Source of the DNA: Flammeovirga kamogawensis | GTDB taxonomy: Bacteria > Bacteroidota > Bacteroidia > Cytophagales > Flammeovirgaceae | Length of the DNA: 64,000 bases | NCBI RefSeq assembly: GCF_018736065.1 | Contig: NZ_CP076130.1 | Location: 10,001-74,000, forward strand | Direction of reading: 5' to 3' | In this document: positions 18,046 through 28,200 of the stretch, piece by piece | How positions within the stretch are numbered: the first letter of the stretch is position 1 | Layout: the number at the start of each line of letters is the position of its first letter | Program-made: the position numbers and the translations under genes | Notes under the pieces: generated by a model | What the model was told of the DNA's origin: nothing | Databases searched by the model: none | The model's input: only the letters and a program-made list of their open reading frames with translations

Positions 18046-18792
18046 ATGAAACCCGTAAAAATTATCGATTACTCGCTTATAGTAGTATCGATGCTTTATA
18101 GTACGTATGTAACTTTTTTATTTTTCAGTGTACATACATCACTTATTTTAGCAAGCTTTATCTCTGTTTTTATTGTCTTTTTAGCACATCATTATACGTA
18201 TCAATTAATAGAATATTTTAAAAAAACAGGCCGTATTAATCAATATATTATCCTAGCTGTAACTTTAATTAGTATTGTTTTTTATGCTGAATGGAATGGA
18301 CAATTAGTTCATGCTAAGAATATATCAGGTATACCTACTACAGAAATATTAGATAAGCAAATAAATACTGTCCAAGAAACGATCAACCTATCTGCAAAGC
18401 ATACTATCAACGGGAAAACAAATTGGGCAAAATATCAAACATTTTTAGATTCTCAAAAACAATTAAAACGTTTAGAAGGAAAAAGAAGTGACTTATTATT
18501 GGTTATCAATACAAAGACAAGAGAAGCTGAAATAACAGCAAATAGTTTTAGGTTATTTTCTCTTATTTTATTTTTACTTGCATTTGTTGCTACCTCTATA
18601 AACCATTCTTACACATCAACTCCAGATAATTTTTTAGATAAAGTTGATGAAAAAAGAAATAAAATTATTTCTTTAATCAGAGATGGAGAAGTAAATAATG
18701 TAAAAATGTTGGTTGACTATTTTAATATTCCTCCAGATGAGGCATACGTTTTATTTCAAAAATTTAATCCAGATAAGAGTATTGGATTTTAA
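18046..18792 (+). CDS. Membrane protein with coiled-coil loop, next to parAB
   Basis: The 248-residue protein has three N-terminal membrane helices (about residues 9-27, 30-48 and 64-82), a hydrophilic helical stretch of about 80 residues (residues about 97-165), a fourth helix (about 167-185) and a polar C-terminal tail that looks like a small winged helix (ISLIRDGEVNNVKMLVDYFNIPPDEAYVLFQKF). No family was recognised. It follows parB in the same direction after 194 bases with hairpins and lies before two palindromes. Its place suggests a link with replicon maintenance, which is inference only. Confidence 0.65.
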   Translation: MKPVKIIDYSLIVVSMLYSTYVTFLFFSVHTSLILASFISVFIVFLAHHYTYQLIEYFKKTGRINQYIILAVTLISIVFYAEWNGQLVHAKNISGIPTTEILDKQINTVQETINLSAKHTINGKTNWAKYQTFLDSQKQLKRLEGKRSDLLLVINTKTREAEITANSFRLFSLILFLLAFVATSINHSYTSTPDNFLDKVDEKRNKIISLIRDGEVNNVKMLVDYFNIPPDEAYVLFQKFNPDKSIGF

Positions 18793-18811
18793 TACTTTCA
18801 ATAATTTTCAT

Positions 18812-18840
18812 AAGGTACCAATTTGGTACCTTTCTTTTTC
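18812..18840. promoter_or_regulatory. 21-bp palindrome, copy 1 (candidate parS or terminator)
   Basis: AAGGTACCAA and TTGGTACCTT flank a single central T (18812-18832) and are followed by a T/C run to 18840. The same unit recurs at 18924 with a central A. Lying just downstream of parA-parB and the membrane protein gene, it could be a centromere site. The pyrimidine tail would also allow a short-loop terminator of the 18046 gene. Confidence 0.5.
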
Positions 18841-18923
18841 TCTAATTAAATTACTGATTTTATATAAAGTTTTTAATTACGTATAACTAATTAAATAAAC
18901 TAAAAAAAACATAGGGTTTTTAT

Positions 18924-18952
18924 AAGGTACCAAATTGGTACCTTTTCTTTTT
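18924..18952. promoter_or_regulatory. 21-bp palindrome, copy 2 (candidate parS or terminator)
   Basis: AAGGTACCAA and TTGGTACCTT flank a central A (18924-18944), followed by TTCTTTTTC as in copy 1. The two copies are 112 bases apart. A second terminator of almost identical sequence with no gene between the two would be unusual, which favours a protein-binding role. Confidence 0.5.
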
Positions 18953-19145
18953 CACGAAGAAAAAATGTAAGTGGACAAATAGATTGAAATAACTTTATTG
19001 GTAAAAATAATAGAAAAACAACCTACTTAATATAGGTTAATATGTAAATGATAGAATGATTATACTATGCCTATACCCTTTCAATTCTTTATTTTTACAT
19101 AAGATATACCACGATTTAATTCTCGACTTAAGTTGAATTTTTAAG

Positions 19146-22100
19146 ATGATTGAAGATAAAACAGAACCCATAAAATATAGTAAAGCCTTAGTTAAAACCT
19201 TAGAACAAAAATTAAAAGTTGGAAATTTAAGAGCCATACATTTAAATGCAGTTCCTGGAAATTCTAGAAGTAGATTAGACATTACTGATTTGAATTCTTT
19301 ACAGAATAATTTATCGAGTGATTTTATAGCAACATTAACTTCAAAACAACAATTTAATTTTACTATTGGGGCTACTTATCAACAATTAGAAAATGATGAT
19401 AAAGTAGAAAGAGAATTATTGAATGAAAAAGTATTTAGAAAGCTTAAAAATATACACATTGATTATAAAACAGACTATCAGGATCATGGAGTAAATAGTT
19501 TAGGGTTTGGGTATCCTATGTTGGTATTCAGAAATCCAAAAGTAAATAAACAGGTGGTTTGTGCACCTCTTTTTATTTGGAGAGTAGACTTAAATAAAGA
19601 TCCTCAGAGTATATCTAATTGGACAATTACTAGAAATGAAGAACATTCTGTATTAATAAATGCACAACTAAGATCGTTTATAGAATCTGAATTTGATGGA
19701 TTAAAACTACCTCCTATTTCAGAAGAAATGCTTGCTGATGGTATAATTGATAGAGATGAAATTCTAGAGGTAGTTAATGCCACTTTATCTATTTTAGGTG
19801 TAGAGCAACAAGAAACGAACGGTGAATTAAAAGCACTATCTGATAAAAAAAGTTTAGATAAAATTACCCAGAAAGATAAACCTTGGATTTCATGGAGCGG
19901 TGTTTTAGGAATATATAAAGCACAAAGGGAAAGTATTATATCTGATTTAAAAGAAATCCAAGATAACTACGAAGAATTTGAAATGGACTACAGAGGTAAG
20001 ACATATCAAAAATTTTCTACTACCTCAATAACTGTTGATCCTAGTCAAGAACGTTTAATTCATCTTTTATCAACTGAAAAGAAACTAATAATACAAGGAC
20101 CTCCAGGTACAGGTAAAAGTCAGTCGTTAACAGCTATACTTACTAATGCTTTAGAGAATAAAGCAAAATGTTTAGTTGTATGTGAAAAGAAAACGGCACT
20201 TGAAGTCCTTAAATCAAATTTATCTGAATTAGGTTTAGGACACTTATGTGCTGTGATTGATGATGTAAATAAAGATCGGAAATATATAGTAGATGCAATT
20301 AGAGAAATTGTTGATGGAAAAACAGATGTAGCTTCTGTTACAATAAACACTTCTAATTATAAATCGATTCGAAATAAGTACGAAAAAGTAAAAGATAACC
20401 TACGTACAAAATATACAAATGCTACAATTAATGTTTTAGGCGATTATACGTGGAAAGATGCTATTGCAGAAACACTAGTAAATTATTCAATTGCAGACCG
20501 TTCAATAGTCCAACAAATGGGCTTTAAAAATGAACTGTATTTTACCTTACAAGAATTTGATACTTTAACTTCCTTTATAGAAGATGCAGATTATTTATAT
20601 AAAAGTATAGCAGGTTTAGAAGGCACAATAACTCAACTTGACGATAGCCTGTTTAAACAAAAATATAATCAAGCTGCTCGTTTAAAAATAATTTCTTTTA
20701 TAGAAGAAATGAATACTACAATTAGTACTATAGGAAATAGTTTTGATAGCGCTGAACAAAAATATGGTATAGACTTTTATGAAAAAGGAGTAGCTAATAA
20801 TTGGCTAGTTTATTTAAAATCTATTTTTAGCAGTAGGTTAAAATTAATGAGAAGTACTACAAAAGAATTGCAGTTAAAAATGTTTTCTTTTGCTAAGGAA
20901 TTTGATCAGATTATAGGTGGTAAGCAGAAAGAATATCTATTTGTACATTACGATTTGATAAAAGACTATTTAAATGAGTGCATAGAAATTTTAAATTGTT
21001 TAAATTCAAACATTTTAAATTATAAAGAATACCACAATTGGAGACATTTCAAATTCTCAATAGAGAAAGAAAATGCAAATAAGTTATTAGATCTATTTAT
21101 TAATACTGAAGTCCAAGATTGGAATGCAACTTTTAAATATTGGTATTTTAATGCGTTATTAATGCATGTAGAAGAACAAATTGATGCAGAACAAAACCAA
21201 GACAATCAATTACTTCATCAAGTACAAGCTCTAACAGAGGAAATTAAAAGAGAGCAAGCTAAATTTATCGTACAACAACATGGAGAGTACATTAAGAAAA
21301 CTCTTTTAGGGAAAACTAAACAAGAATTAAAACTCTTATTTAATTATAGGAAGAACAAGGTTCATGGTGCAAAAACATCCTTAAGAAAGATATTGGATAA
21401 GGAGTTTGAATTATTCACTGCATTTTTCCCTATTACAATGGTAAACCCTGTAGTATGTAGTTCTATACTTCCAATGCAAGCAGAATTATATGATGTGGTC
21501 ATCTTTGATGAAGCTTCTCAGATGCGCTTAGAGGATGCTTTTGCAGCGATGTTAAGAGGTAAGCACAAGATAATATCAGGAGACGTACATCAGATGCCTC
21601 CTTCTAGTTATTTTTCTAAAGGAGGAGATGTATTGTTAGGTGAAGAGGAAGAAGAGAGCGATGTTGTTTTAGCAGAAAGTGATTCTCTACTTACATTTGC
21701 TCAAAATTCGGCTTTTAAGTTTTCTTATTTAGATTTTCACTATAGATCTCAGCACCCACATTTGATTGATTTTTCTAATGCTGCATTTTATGGCACTCGA
21801 TTAATTCCAATGCCAAATGTAGATGAGTATTCTCCAATCACACTACATCAAGTAGATGGTAGTTATAAGGATAGATCAAATGGTGACGAAGCACAATGTA
21901 TTCTAGAATATTTAAAGGCATTAGAAGAAGATTTTAGAGAGAATTATCTTTCTGTAGGCATAGCGACCTTTAATATGGAGCAGAGAAATGTTATTTGGGA
22001 CCATATATATAAAGAGTGCGAATACTCTGCACAATTTAATAATAAAATGCAACGTTTAATTGCGGATGGTTTCTTTATTAAAAATTTAGAGAATATTCAA

Positions 22101-22799
22101 GGTGATGAAAGAGACATTATTTTATTATCAACAACTTTTGGTAAGAACAAAGAGGGAGTATTTAGACAGTTATTTGGGCAGCTAAATAATATAGAAAAAG
22201 GTTACAAATTACTTAATGTAATTGTTACCAGAGCAAAAAAAGAAATGCATGTATTTACATCTTTTCCTACAGAAGTATATAGCAGCTATGCACAAGAGAT
22301 TGCGATAGCAGGTAATAATGGTAAAGCAATTTTGTACGCTTATATTGCTTATGCTAAAGCTTGTTCTGAAAGGAATGATGAAGAAAGGGAGCAAATTTTA
22401 AACACGCTTAGAAATCATGTGCCAGAAGCTAAAAACTTAGTGGTTAAACATCAAAGTAAACACCTATTTGAGAGGGAGTTATCTACTTTTATAACATCAA
22501 TTTATCCAAAAGATCAAATTGAAATAAATTATAAATTAGGAGGTTTATACATAGATTTCATGTTAAAAGACACGGATGGAAGCCCTATAATAGCTTTAGA
22601 ATGTGATGGAAAGGAGTATCATGCTAGTAATGAGTCGTATAGATATGATTTACACCGAGAAGAAATTTTAGCTCGACATGGAATTGTCACTTACAGAATT
22701 TGGTCTACAAATTGGTGGCAAGATGTGGAAGGAGAGGTAAAAAAACTGACTCACTTTATCGCTTCTAAGCAAGAAGAACTAATCACTATTTTACCTTAG
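19146..22799 (+). CDS. Superfamily 1 (Upf1-like) helicase with C-terminal Vsr/MTES_1575-like nuclease domain
   Basis: The 1217-residue protein begins with a domain recalling DUF4011-type helicases (LGFGYPMLVF and CAPLFIWRVDL near residues 115-145). The helicase core has Walker A GPPGTGKS (318-325), a long helical insertion, Walker B DEAS (788-791), then DFHYRSQHP and NIQGDERDIILLSTTFG and NVIVTRAKKEMHVF, as in AAA_11/AAA_12 proteins. A PD-(D/E)xK-like nuclease ends it, with D1137 in YIDFML and the E1152-x-D1154 motif in ALECDGKEYH. Such helicase-nuclease fusions are frequent in anti-phage loci, so nucleic-acid unwinding and cleavage during defence is plausible. It is solitary, next to the partition genes. 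Target and trigger are unknown. Confidence 0.8.
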   Translation: MIEDKTEPIKYSKALVKTLEQKLKVGNLRAIHLNAVPGNSRSRLDITDLNSLQNNLSSDFIATLTSKQQFNFTIGATYQQLENDDKVERELLNEKVFRKLKNIHIDYKTDYQDHGVNSLGFGYPMLVFRNPKVNKQVVCAPLFIWRVDLNKDPQSISNWTITRNEEHSVLINAQLRSFIESEFDGLKLPPISEEMLADGIIDRDEILEVVNATLSILGVEQQETNGELKALSDKKSLDKITQKDKPWISWSGVLGIYKAQRESIISDLKEIQDNYEEFEMDYRGKTYQKFSTTSITVDPSQERLIHLLSTEKKLIIQGPPGTGKSQSLTAILTNALENKAKCLVVCEKKTALEVLKSNLSELGLGHLCAVIDDVNKDRKYIVDAIREIVDGKTDVASVTINTSNYKSIRNKYEKVKDNLRTKYTNATINVLGDYTWKDAIAETLVNYSIADRSIVQQMGFKNELYFTLQEFDTLTSFIEDADYLYKSIAGLEGTITQLDDSLFKQKYNQAARLKIISFIEEMNTTISTIGNSFDSAEQKYGIDFYEKGVANNWLVYLKSIFSSRLKLMRSTTKELQLKMFSFAKEFDQIIGGKQKEYLFVHYDLIKDYLNECIEILNCLNSNILNYKEYHNWRHFKFSIEKENANKLLDLFINTEVQDWNATFKYWYFNALLMHVEEQIDAEQNQDNQLLHQVQALTEEIKREQAKFIVQQHGEYIKKTLLGKTKQELKLLFNYRKNKVHGAKTSLRKILDKEFELFTAFFPITMVNPVVCSSILPMQAELYDVVIFDEASQMRLEDAFAAMLRGKHKIISGDVHQMPPSSYFSKGGDVLLGEEEEESDVVLAESDSLLTFAQNSAFKFSYLDFHYRSQHPHLIDFSNAAFYGTRLIPMPNVDEYSPITLHQVDGSYKDRSNGDEAQCILEYLKALEEDFRENYLSVGIATFNMEQRNVIWDHIYKECEYSAQFNNKMQRLIADGFFIKNLENIQGDERDIILLSTTFGKNKEGVFRQLFGQLNNIEKGYKLLNVIVTRAKKEMHVFTSFPTEVYSSYAQEIAIAGNNGKAILYAYIAYAKACSERNDEEREQILNTLRNHVPEAKNLVVKHQSKHLFERELSTFITSIYPKDQIEINYKLGGLYIDFMLKDTDGSPIIALECDGKEYHASNESYRYDLHREEILARHGIVTYRIWSTNWWQDVEGEVKKLTHFIASKQEELITILP

Positions 22800-22973
22800 T
22801 AAGAATACCACACTTCTAATTAATCATCAATTTTTAAAGTCAATGAGGATATTTTTGAGCTGTATTGTACATAATAACGTACAGTTTAAAGTTACTTTTT
22901 AATTTATAGTTCTGAATTCATTAAATATCTTTAAATTGGGTCTTCAAGTATTTATCTTTTACTATAACTACCT

Positions 22974-25166
22974 ATGACTTTCAACTTTTTAAAAGGAAAG
23001 CTGACTTTACTTATTTGCTTACTACATCTTTGCGTCTTTGCCAATTCTACTATTACAATTAATACAGAAGACGAAAGAGTACCTGATATTTCTTCAAGTA
23101 TTAGTGTTTTTCTAGATTCTACAAAGAATTTAGATTTTGAGCAAGTACTACAGAATGCAAATTTTAAAGTAAATCAGCAAGAGATTATTAACCAAGGTTT
23201 TAATGAAGCCCCATTATGGTTACACTTTTCATTGCATAATGAGAGTAACTCGTTAAGAAGCTTTATACTAGAAATTGGCAACAGTAGTTTAGATGTTGTG
23301 GAGGTTTTTGAAATGAAGAATGATGAACTTCTAAATTATCAATTGATAGGAGATAAGATTCCATTTTTTGAACGTAAAATACCTTTTAGAACACATTTGT
23401 ATCCTTTATCATTAGATGAGAGTGAAACAAAAGAATTTTATTTAAAGATACAAACAGATGGAGCATTACAGGTGCCTTTAACAATATCTACACCAACTAG
23501 TTTTTTTATTCAACATCTAAAAACAGAAACGGCATATGGTATTTATATTGGTATTATGTTGGTAATGATTATATATAACATACTGATTTTTATCTCTTTA
23601 AGAGATTTAAATTATTTGTATTATGCTTTTCCAATTATCTCAAATACAACGTTTTATTTATCGTTAAGTGGGCATCATTTCCAATATTTATTTCCAAATT
23701 ACCCTAGCATAGCAAACAACATTACGGTAATTTCTATTGGGGCATGGATCCTGACATCGTCTTTTTATGCAAAGTCTTCATTACAATCAGAAAAGTATTC
23801 TAAGTCGGCTAATTATGCCCTTATTGGTACTATGGTTTTAGGAGGTATAGGAATCATTTTACCATTTTTATCTTCCTACGGATTTGCGGTAAGGGTTAAC
23901 AGCAAAATGACTTTAGTAAACTCTTTAGTGATGTTTGTTGCAGGCCTAATGATATGGAGAAATGGTAATAAATCTGCCCGTTTTTTCATTCTTGCATGGA
24001 CTGCTTATTTGGTGGGAACATTCATCTTTGCACTCATGAAATTCAATTTTATAGAGAAAAATGCTTTTACAACCAATGTATTGGCGTATGGTGGAATAAT
24101 AGAAGTAATTTTCTTATCCTTAGCACTAAGTGACAAATACAAGATCTATAAAAAAGACAAAGAAAAGGCACAGAAAGCACTTTTAGAACAACAACTAAAA
24201 GAGAACATAGTACTGGAGGAAAAGGTAAAAGAACGTACCATAGAGCTCGAAGAGAAAAGAGCAGAAATTGCTAATGCATTCGATGAGATTAATTCTAAGA
24301 ATATAGAGTTAGAAATGCAAAACGAAGAGATTGCAGCTCAAAGAGATATGGTAGAATCTCAGAAAGTAAAGTTAGAAGATAATAACCTAAAGATAACTTC
24401 AAGTATTAATTATGCTGAACGTATTCAGATGGCCATGTTACCTACTTTAGAGAAGGTACGTGATTTATTTGCTGATTCTTTTATCATTTTTAAACCTAAG
24501 GATATTGTATCAGGTGATTTCTTTTGGTGTGCTGAAGTTGAGGGTAAGAAAATTGTAGCTGCAGTAGATTGTACAGGACATGGTGTTCCTGGTGCATTAA
24601 TGTCTTTAGTAGGTAATAATTTATTAAATGATATAGTTAAGAAAACAAGAATTACATCTCCAGAAATTATTTTACAAGCACTACATATTCAAATAAATAA
24701 TAGTCTTTATAATTCTGATAAGCAATTAAGAGACGGTATGGATATGAGTATTTTGGTATATGATACAAAAGCCAACACTGTAGAATATTCAGGAGCAAGA
24801 AACCCATTGGTTTATTGTATAGATGGGCAAATTCACTTAATTAAAGGGAATAGAAACTCAATAGGATCAATTAAGCCGCAAGTATCTTTTGATAAACACA
24901 CAATCAAAGTAGATAAGCCAACCTCATTTTATATCTATTCAGATGGTTTCCAAGATCAATTTGGAGGTACTAGAGATAGAAAATATGGCTCTAAACAGTT
25001 TAGAGAGAAGTTGGTAGATAATGCAGAGATGACCATGCCACTTCAGGAGCAAATACTTACAAAAAGCCTACAAGATTGGCTTACAAAAGAAGATGGTACT
25101 AATTACAGTCAGACGGATGATATTTTAGTGATCGGATTACGTTTATCTCCTCAGAATATATACTAA
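22974..25166 (+). CDS. 7TMR-DISM sensor with SpoIIE-type PP2C phosphatase
   Basis: The 730-residue protein has a signal peptide (about 1-22) and a periplasmic jelly-roll domain of the 7TMR-DISMED2 type (about 40-165, with APLWLHFSLHN). A seven-helix membrane region (about 180-390) and a long coiled coil (about 395-475) follow. A SpoIIE/PP2C phosphatase (about 490-727) has the metal-binding aspartates in DIVSGDFFW, AVDCTGHGVPGALMS and YSDGFQDQFGG. It would sense a periplasmic ligand and dephosphorylate a serine or threonine of an unknown partner, as in partner-switching control. No anti-sigma factor gene lies beside it. A terminator follows, and the next gene is convergent. Confidence 0.88.
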   Translation: MTFNFLKGKLTLLICLLHLCVFANSTITINTEDERVPDISSSISVFLDSTKNLDFEQVLQNANFKVNQQEIINQGFNEAPLWLHFSLHNESNSLRSFILEIGNSSLDVVEVFEMKNDELLNYQLIGDKIPFFERKIPFRTHLYPLSLDESETKEFYLKIQTDGALQVPLTISTPTSFFIQHLKTETAYGIYIGIMLVMIIYNILIFISLRDLNYLYYAFPIISNTTFYLSLSGHHFQYLFPNYPSIANNITVISIGAWILTSSFYAKSSLQSEKYSKSANYALIGTMVLGGIGIILPFLSSYGFAVRVNSKMTLVNSLVMFVAGLMIWRNGNKSARFFILAWTAYLVGTFIFALMKFNFIEKNAFTTNVLAYGGIIEVIFLSLALSDKYKIYKKDKEKAQKALLEQQLKENIVLEEKVKERTIELEEKRAEIANAFDEINSKNIELEMQNEEIAAQRDMVESQKVKLEDNNLKITSSINYAERIQMAMLPTLEKVRDLFADSFIIFKPKDIVSGDFFWCAEVEGKKIVAAVDCTGHGVPGALMSLVGNNLLNDIVKKTRITSPEIILQALHIQINNSLYNSDKQLRDGMDMSILVYDTKANTVEYSGARNPLVYCIDGQIHLIKGNRNSIGSIKPQVSFDKHTIKVDKPTSFYIYSDGFQDQFGGTRDRKYGSKQFREKLVDNAEMTMPLQEQILTKSLQDWLTKEDGTNYSQTDDILVIGLRLSPQNIY

Positions 25167-25207
25167 TATTCTTATTGAATACATTGGTAATTTCAATAAG
25201 AGAAATA

Positions 25208-25250
25208 AAAAAACGACATAATAATTTAATTTATTGTGTCGTTTTTTTTT
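25208..25250. terminator. Bidirectional intrinsic terminator
   Basis: CGACATAATA and TATTGTGTCG pair with one wobble, flanked by A and T runs on both sides. It separates the rightward phosphatase gene from the leftward CHAT gene. Confidence 0.8.
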
Positions 25251-25294
25251 CAAATTATTTAGTAACTGAATAGCGAAGGTTATACTACAAAATC

Positions 25295-28200
25295 TTAGTT
25301 AACCATAATAAAAGCACCCCAATAATACGGCTTAGAATATTTTTGCATTATGTCTAATTGTGCAAGCCTAAAGGCAGTATATTTATCGTTTGTAGCGGTC
25401 CATCTTTCGTAGAAATTATTCATAAGCATTTGGGTAGCATTATCGTCAACACTCCAAAGGCTCATGACAATGCTATTGGCACCTGCAATGCTAAAAGCAG
25501 ATTGTAAACCAGATACACCTTCTCCCTCTGTAATTTCTGAAACACCCGTTTGGCAGGCAGACAATATTAATAATTCAGTATTCGATAAATTTAAACTCTT
25601 AACCTCATACGCTGTTAAAATACCATCAATACCAGTTGAATAGGCAGCTTCTATATTCTCTCTTTTGTTTGTAATTTCTGTAAAGAAAAGACCAGATCTG
25701 AGTAGTACATTATTTGAAATGCCATACGGAATATCACTAATAAAAAAACCATGTGTAGCAATGTGAAGTACCTCTGGAGATGTCTCAATATTTTTAACAT
25801 ATGCTTCTGTAGCAGCATCTTTCATTACAGTAGTTACCTGCCAACCTTTACTTTTTAATAAACTAGCAGCATTGTTAATTTCAATTTCTGTACCTGGTAA
25901 TTCATCCAATTCTATCAACATTTCTTCCTCATCAAATTCTTCTTCTCCTCTGCTAGAATTTTGAGTACCATAGTTTTGAAATGTTGGATTCCCGATCATT
26001 AATGCCGTTTTGTTTTTAATTTTTGAAGGAGAATCAATTAATAACTCACTCGTAGAAGTAAGCGGAAGTATAAAATCTTCTTCGATTACATACTTCTGTG
26101 TAGTTGGGTTTTTTAGTGTATTTATGTTGATAAGGTTGTATACACCATCACAACTTATATAGATTTTTTGCACATCTGATGCTATTTTATTTTTAATAGG
26201 CGACCATAATGCATTGTATGTATTTACTCTTTTACTAGGAGCTGTATTCAAAACTAAACTACGTGACTTGGAAACCATAGCAGTTTTATATTCTTTATAT
26301 ACTTGATTTTCTAGAAGCTCCGAATTTCCAATATCAATCATTGTAGGAGAGGAGTTGTTATAAGTAACAATCAAAGCAAAATATTTAGTTTTGACCTTAT
26401 TTTTATCAGAAACTTTAATGATTTCAATAGCAATATCGTTGGCCTCTAATTTTGATTGAATATCTTTCCAAGTATCTAAATTCTGGACGTAAACGGTATC
26501 AGCAAAAGCATCAGCAGCAAATACCAAAGCCTTTTCTAAATTGTTTACTCTATCCATAATTTCTAGTCCATCTGCATTTAAAGAAGTACGTTGTTTAGGA
26601 GACATAAAGTTTAGAGATGCAACTTGTGAACGCATGTGATCCATTTGAGTGAGATAGGTAGGGAAATCATATTTTTTACGTTCAGACCTAAAATCAATAA
26701 CTTCTTTTTTTCGGTTTTTTCCCTCGTCTAAAAAAAAGTTTTTGTATTGAATTTGTAGGTTGTAACAAAGCTCAGATAAGGCAGGTAAAGTATTTTCACC
26801 TTCCATCATTATTAAGGCATAAAAAGTTTCGAAAACATAGCGTGTTTTTTTAAGGTAAAGACGCTTTTCATTTTCACTAGAATAGTTTAATGTGCTTCTA
26901 TATAAGTTTAAACGTTGGTTTACAGCTTCAATAATTAACTTTTCTGCTGCTTTCCAATTCCCAGTTCTAGCATATAAAGTTGCTAGATCGCTCTGAGTTC
27001 TGGTATGGAATAAGATGTCTTTTTTTGAAGCACTAAGAATTTCTAAGTACTGTTTTTCTTTATCTTGATAGTTACCCTCTTCAACATCTATTGTAAGTAA
27101 AACTTCTTTGGTTTTTAAGGTAACCGCATTTTTCTCATAGAATTGAAGTTTACCTGCAACGGTTATGCTTTTCTGATAATAAAACTTTGCCTTGTCTAGT
27201 TTTACTAGCTTATGATAGTTCTCTCCTAAGAGAATATTTAATCTGATATTTAAAAAATGAGCCTTCTTAAATTGTTGGTAGAGTTGGCTATCTACTTCTT
27301 CTAATAAAGCAATAGAGGCTGTATACTGTTCTTGTGAGGATAAAATTTTAGCTTTTGTAATCATAGCTCTGAAATACCAATTTGTTCTTTCCATGGTATT
27401 CTCAGTTAAGAAAGTAGTCCATTCATTTAAAAGAATTTCTGCACGGTTTATTCTACCTAGAATTACAGATAGATCAATTAGCATAGAGATAGCTTGTGCA
27501 TAATTGGGGGTAGATTGAAGGTTCTCTTTTTTTAAATTATTGACAAGCTCAGAAAGTATCAGTTCGGCATCAATATAATTACCATCTAGCATCTCAAAAC
27601 GAGCCTTATTTATGCTAAAATAATTTTGGTTTTCAATATCTCTATTGATAGTAAGGGCTACCTTATCAAAGTAAAGTTGTGCTTTATCGTACTTGCCTTC
27701 TTTAATATAAAGAGCAGTAAGATTTAGCATTACAGTATTATGGCGAGACAATTGATTTTGATCTTCTTCATAGATTTTATTGGCTTTTTTAAGTAATACT
27801 TTTGCTACAGAATATTTAGACTGAAGCATATAAATACTGGCAATTCTGGTAAGAACATTTGCAAAGGCATTATGATTTGGACCAAAAATTTTTGCTACTT
27901 TTCGCTCACATAGGTTATATATTAAAGTTGCTTTGCCATATTCTGTATTTTTTTTATACGCATCACCTAGAACTAATAGTATTCTTGTATAAACAAAAGA
28001 GTTAGTATAATCGAGGTCTTCAGCCTTCTTTTTAAGAAGTAATAAATTAGTAATTACTTGCTCTGTATTAGAGGAATGTAGGTATATCTGGTTGAGGTAC
28101 ACCTCAAAAAGCATGTATATTCTTTTAACAGGAAATTGTTTAGAGAGTTGAATTGCAGCCAAATAATTTTCTTCAGCTAAATCGTAATTTCCTAAAATTG

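Larger units (their letters stand above)
18793..19145. other. Spacer holding two matched palindromes
   Basis: The 353-base spacer between the membrane protein gene and the helicase gene contains two near-identical palindromes, each followed by a pyrimidine run, and otherwise AT-rich DNA with the helicase promoter region. No gene was seen. Confidence 0.6.
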
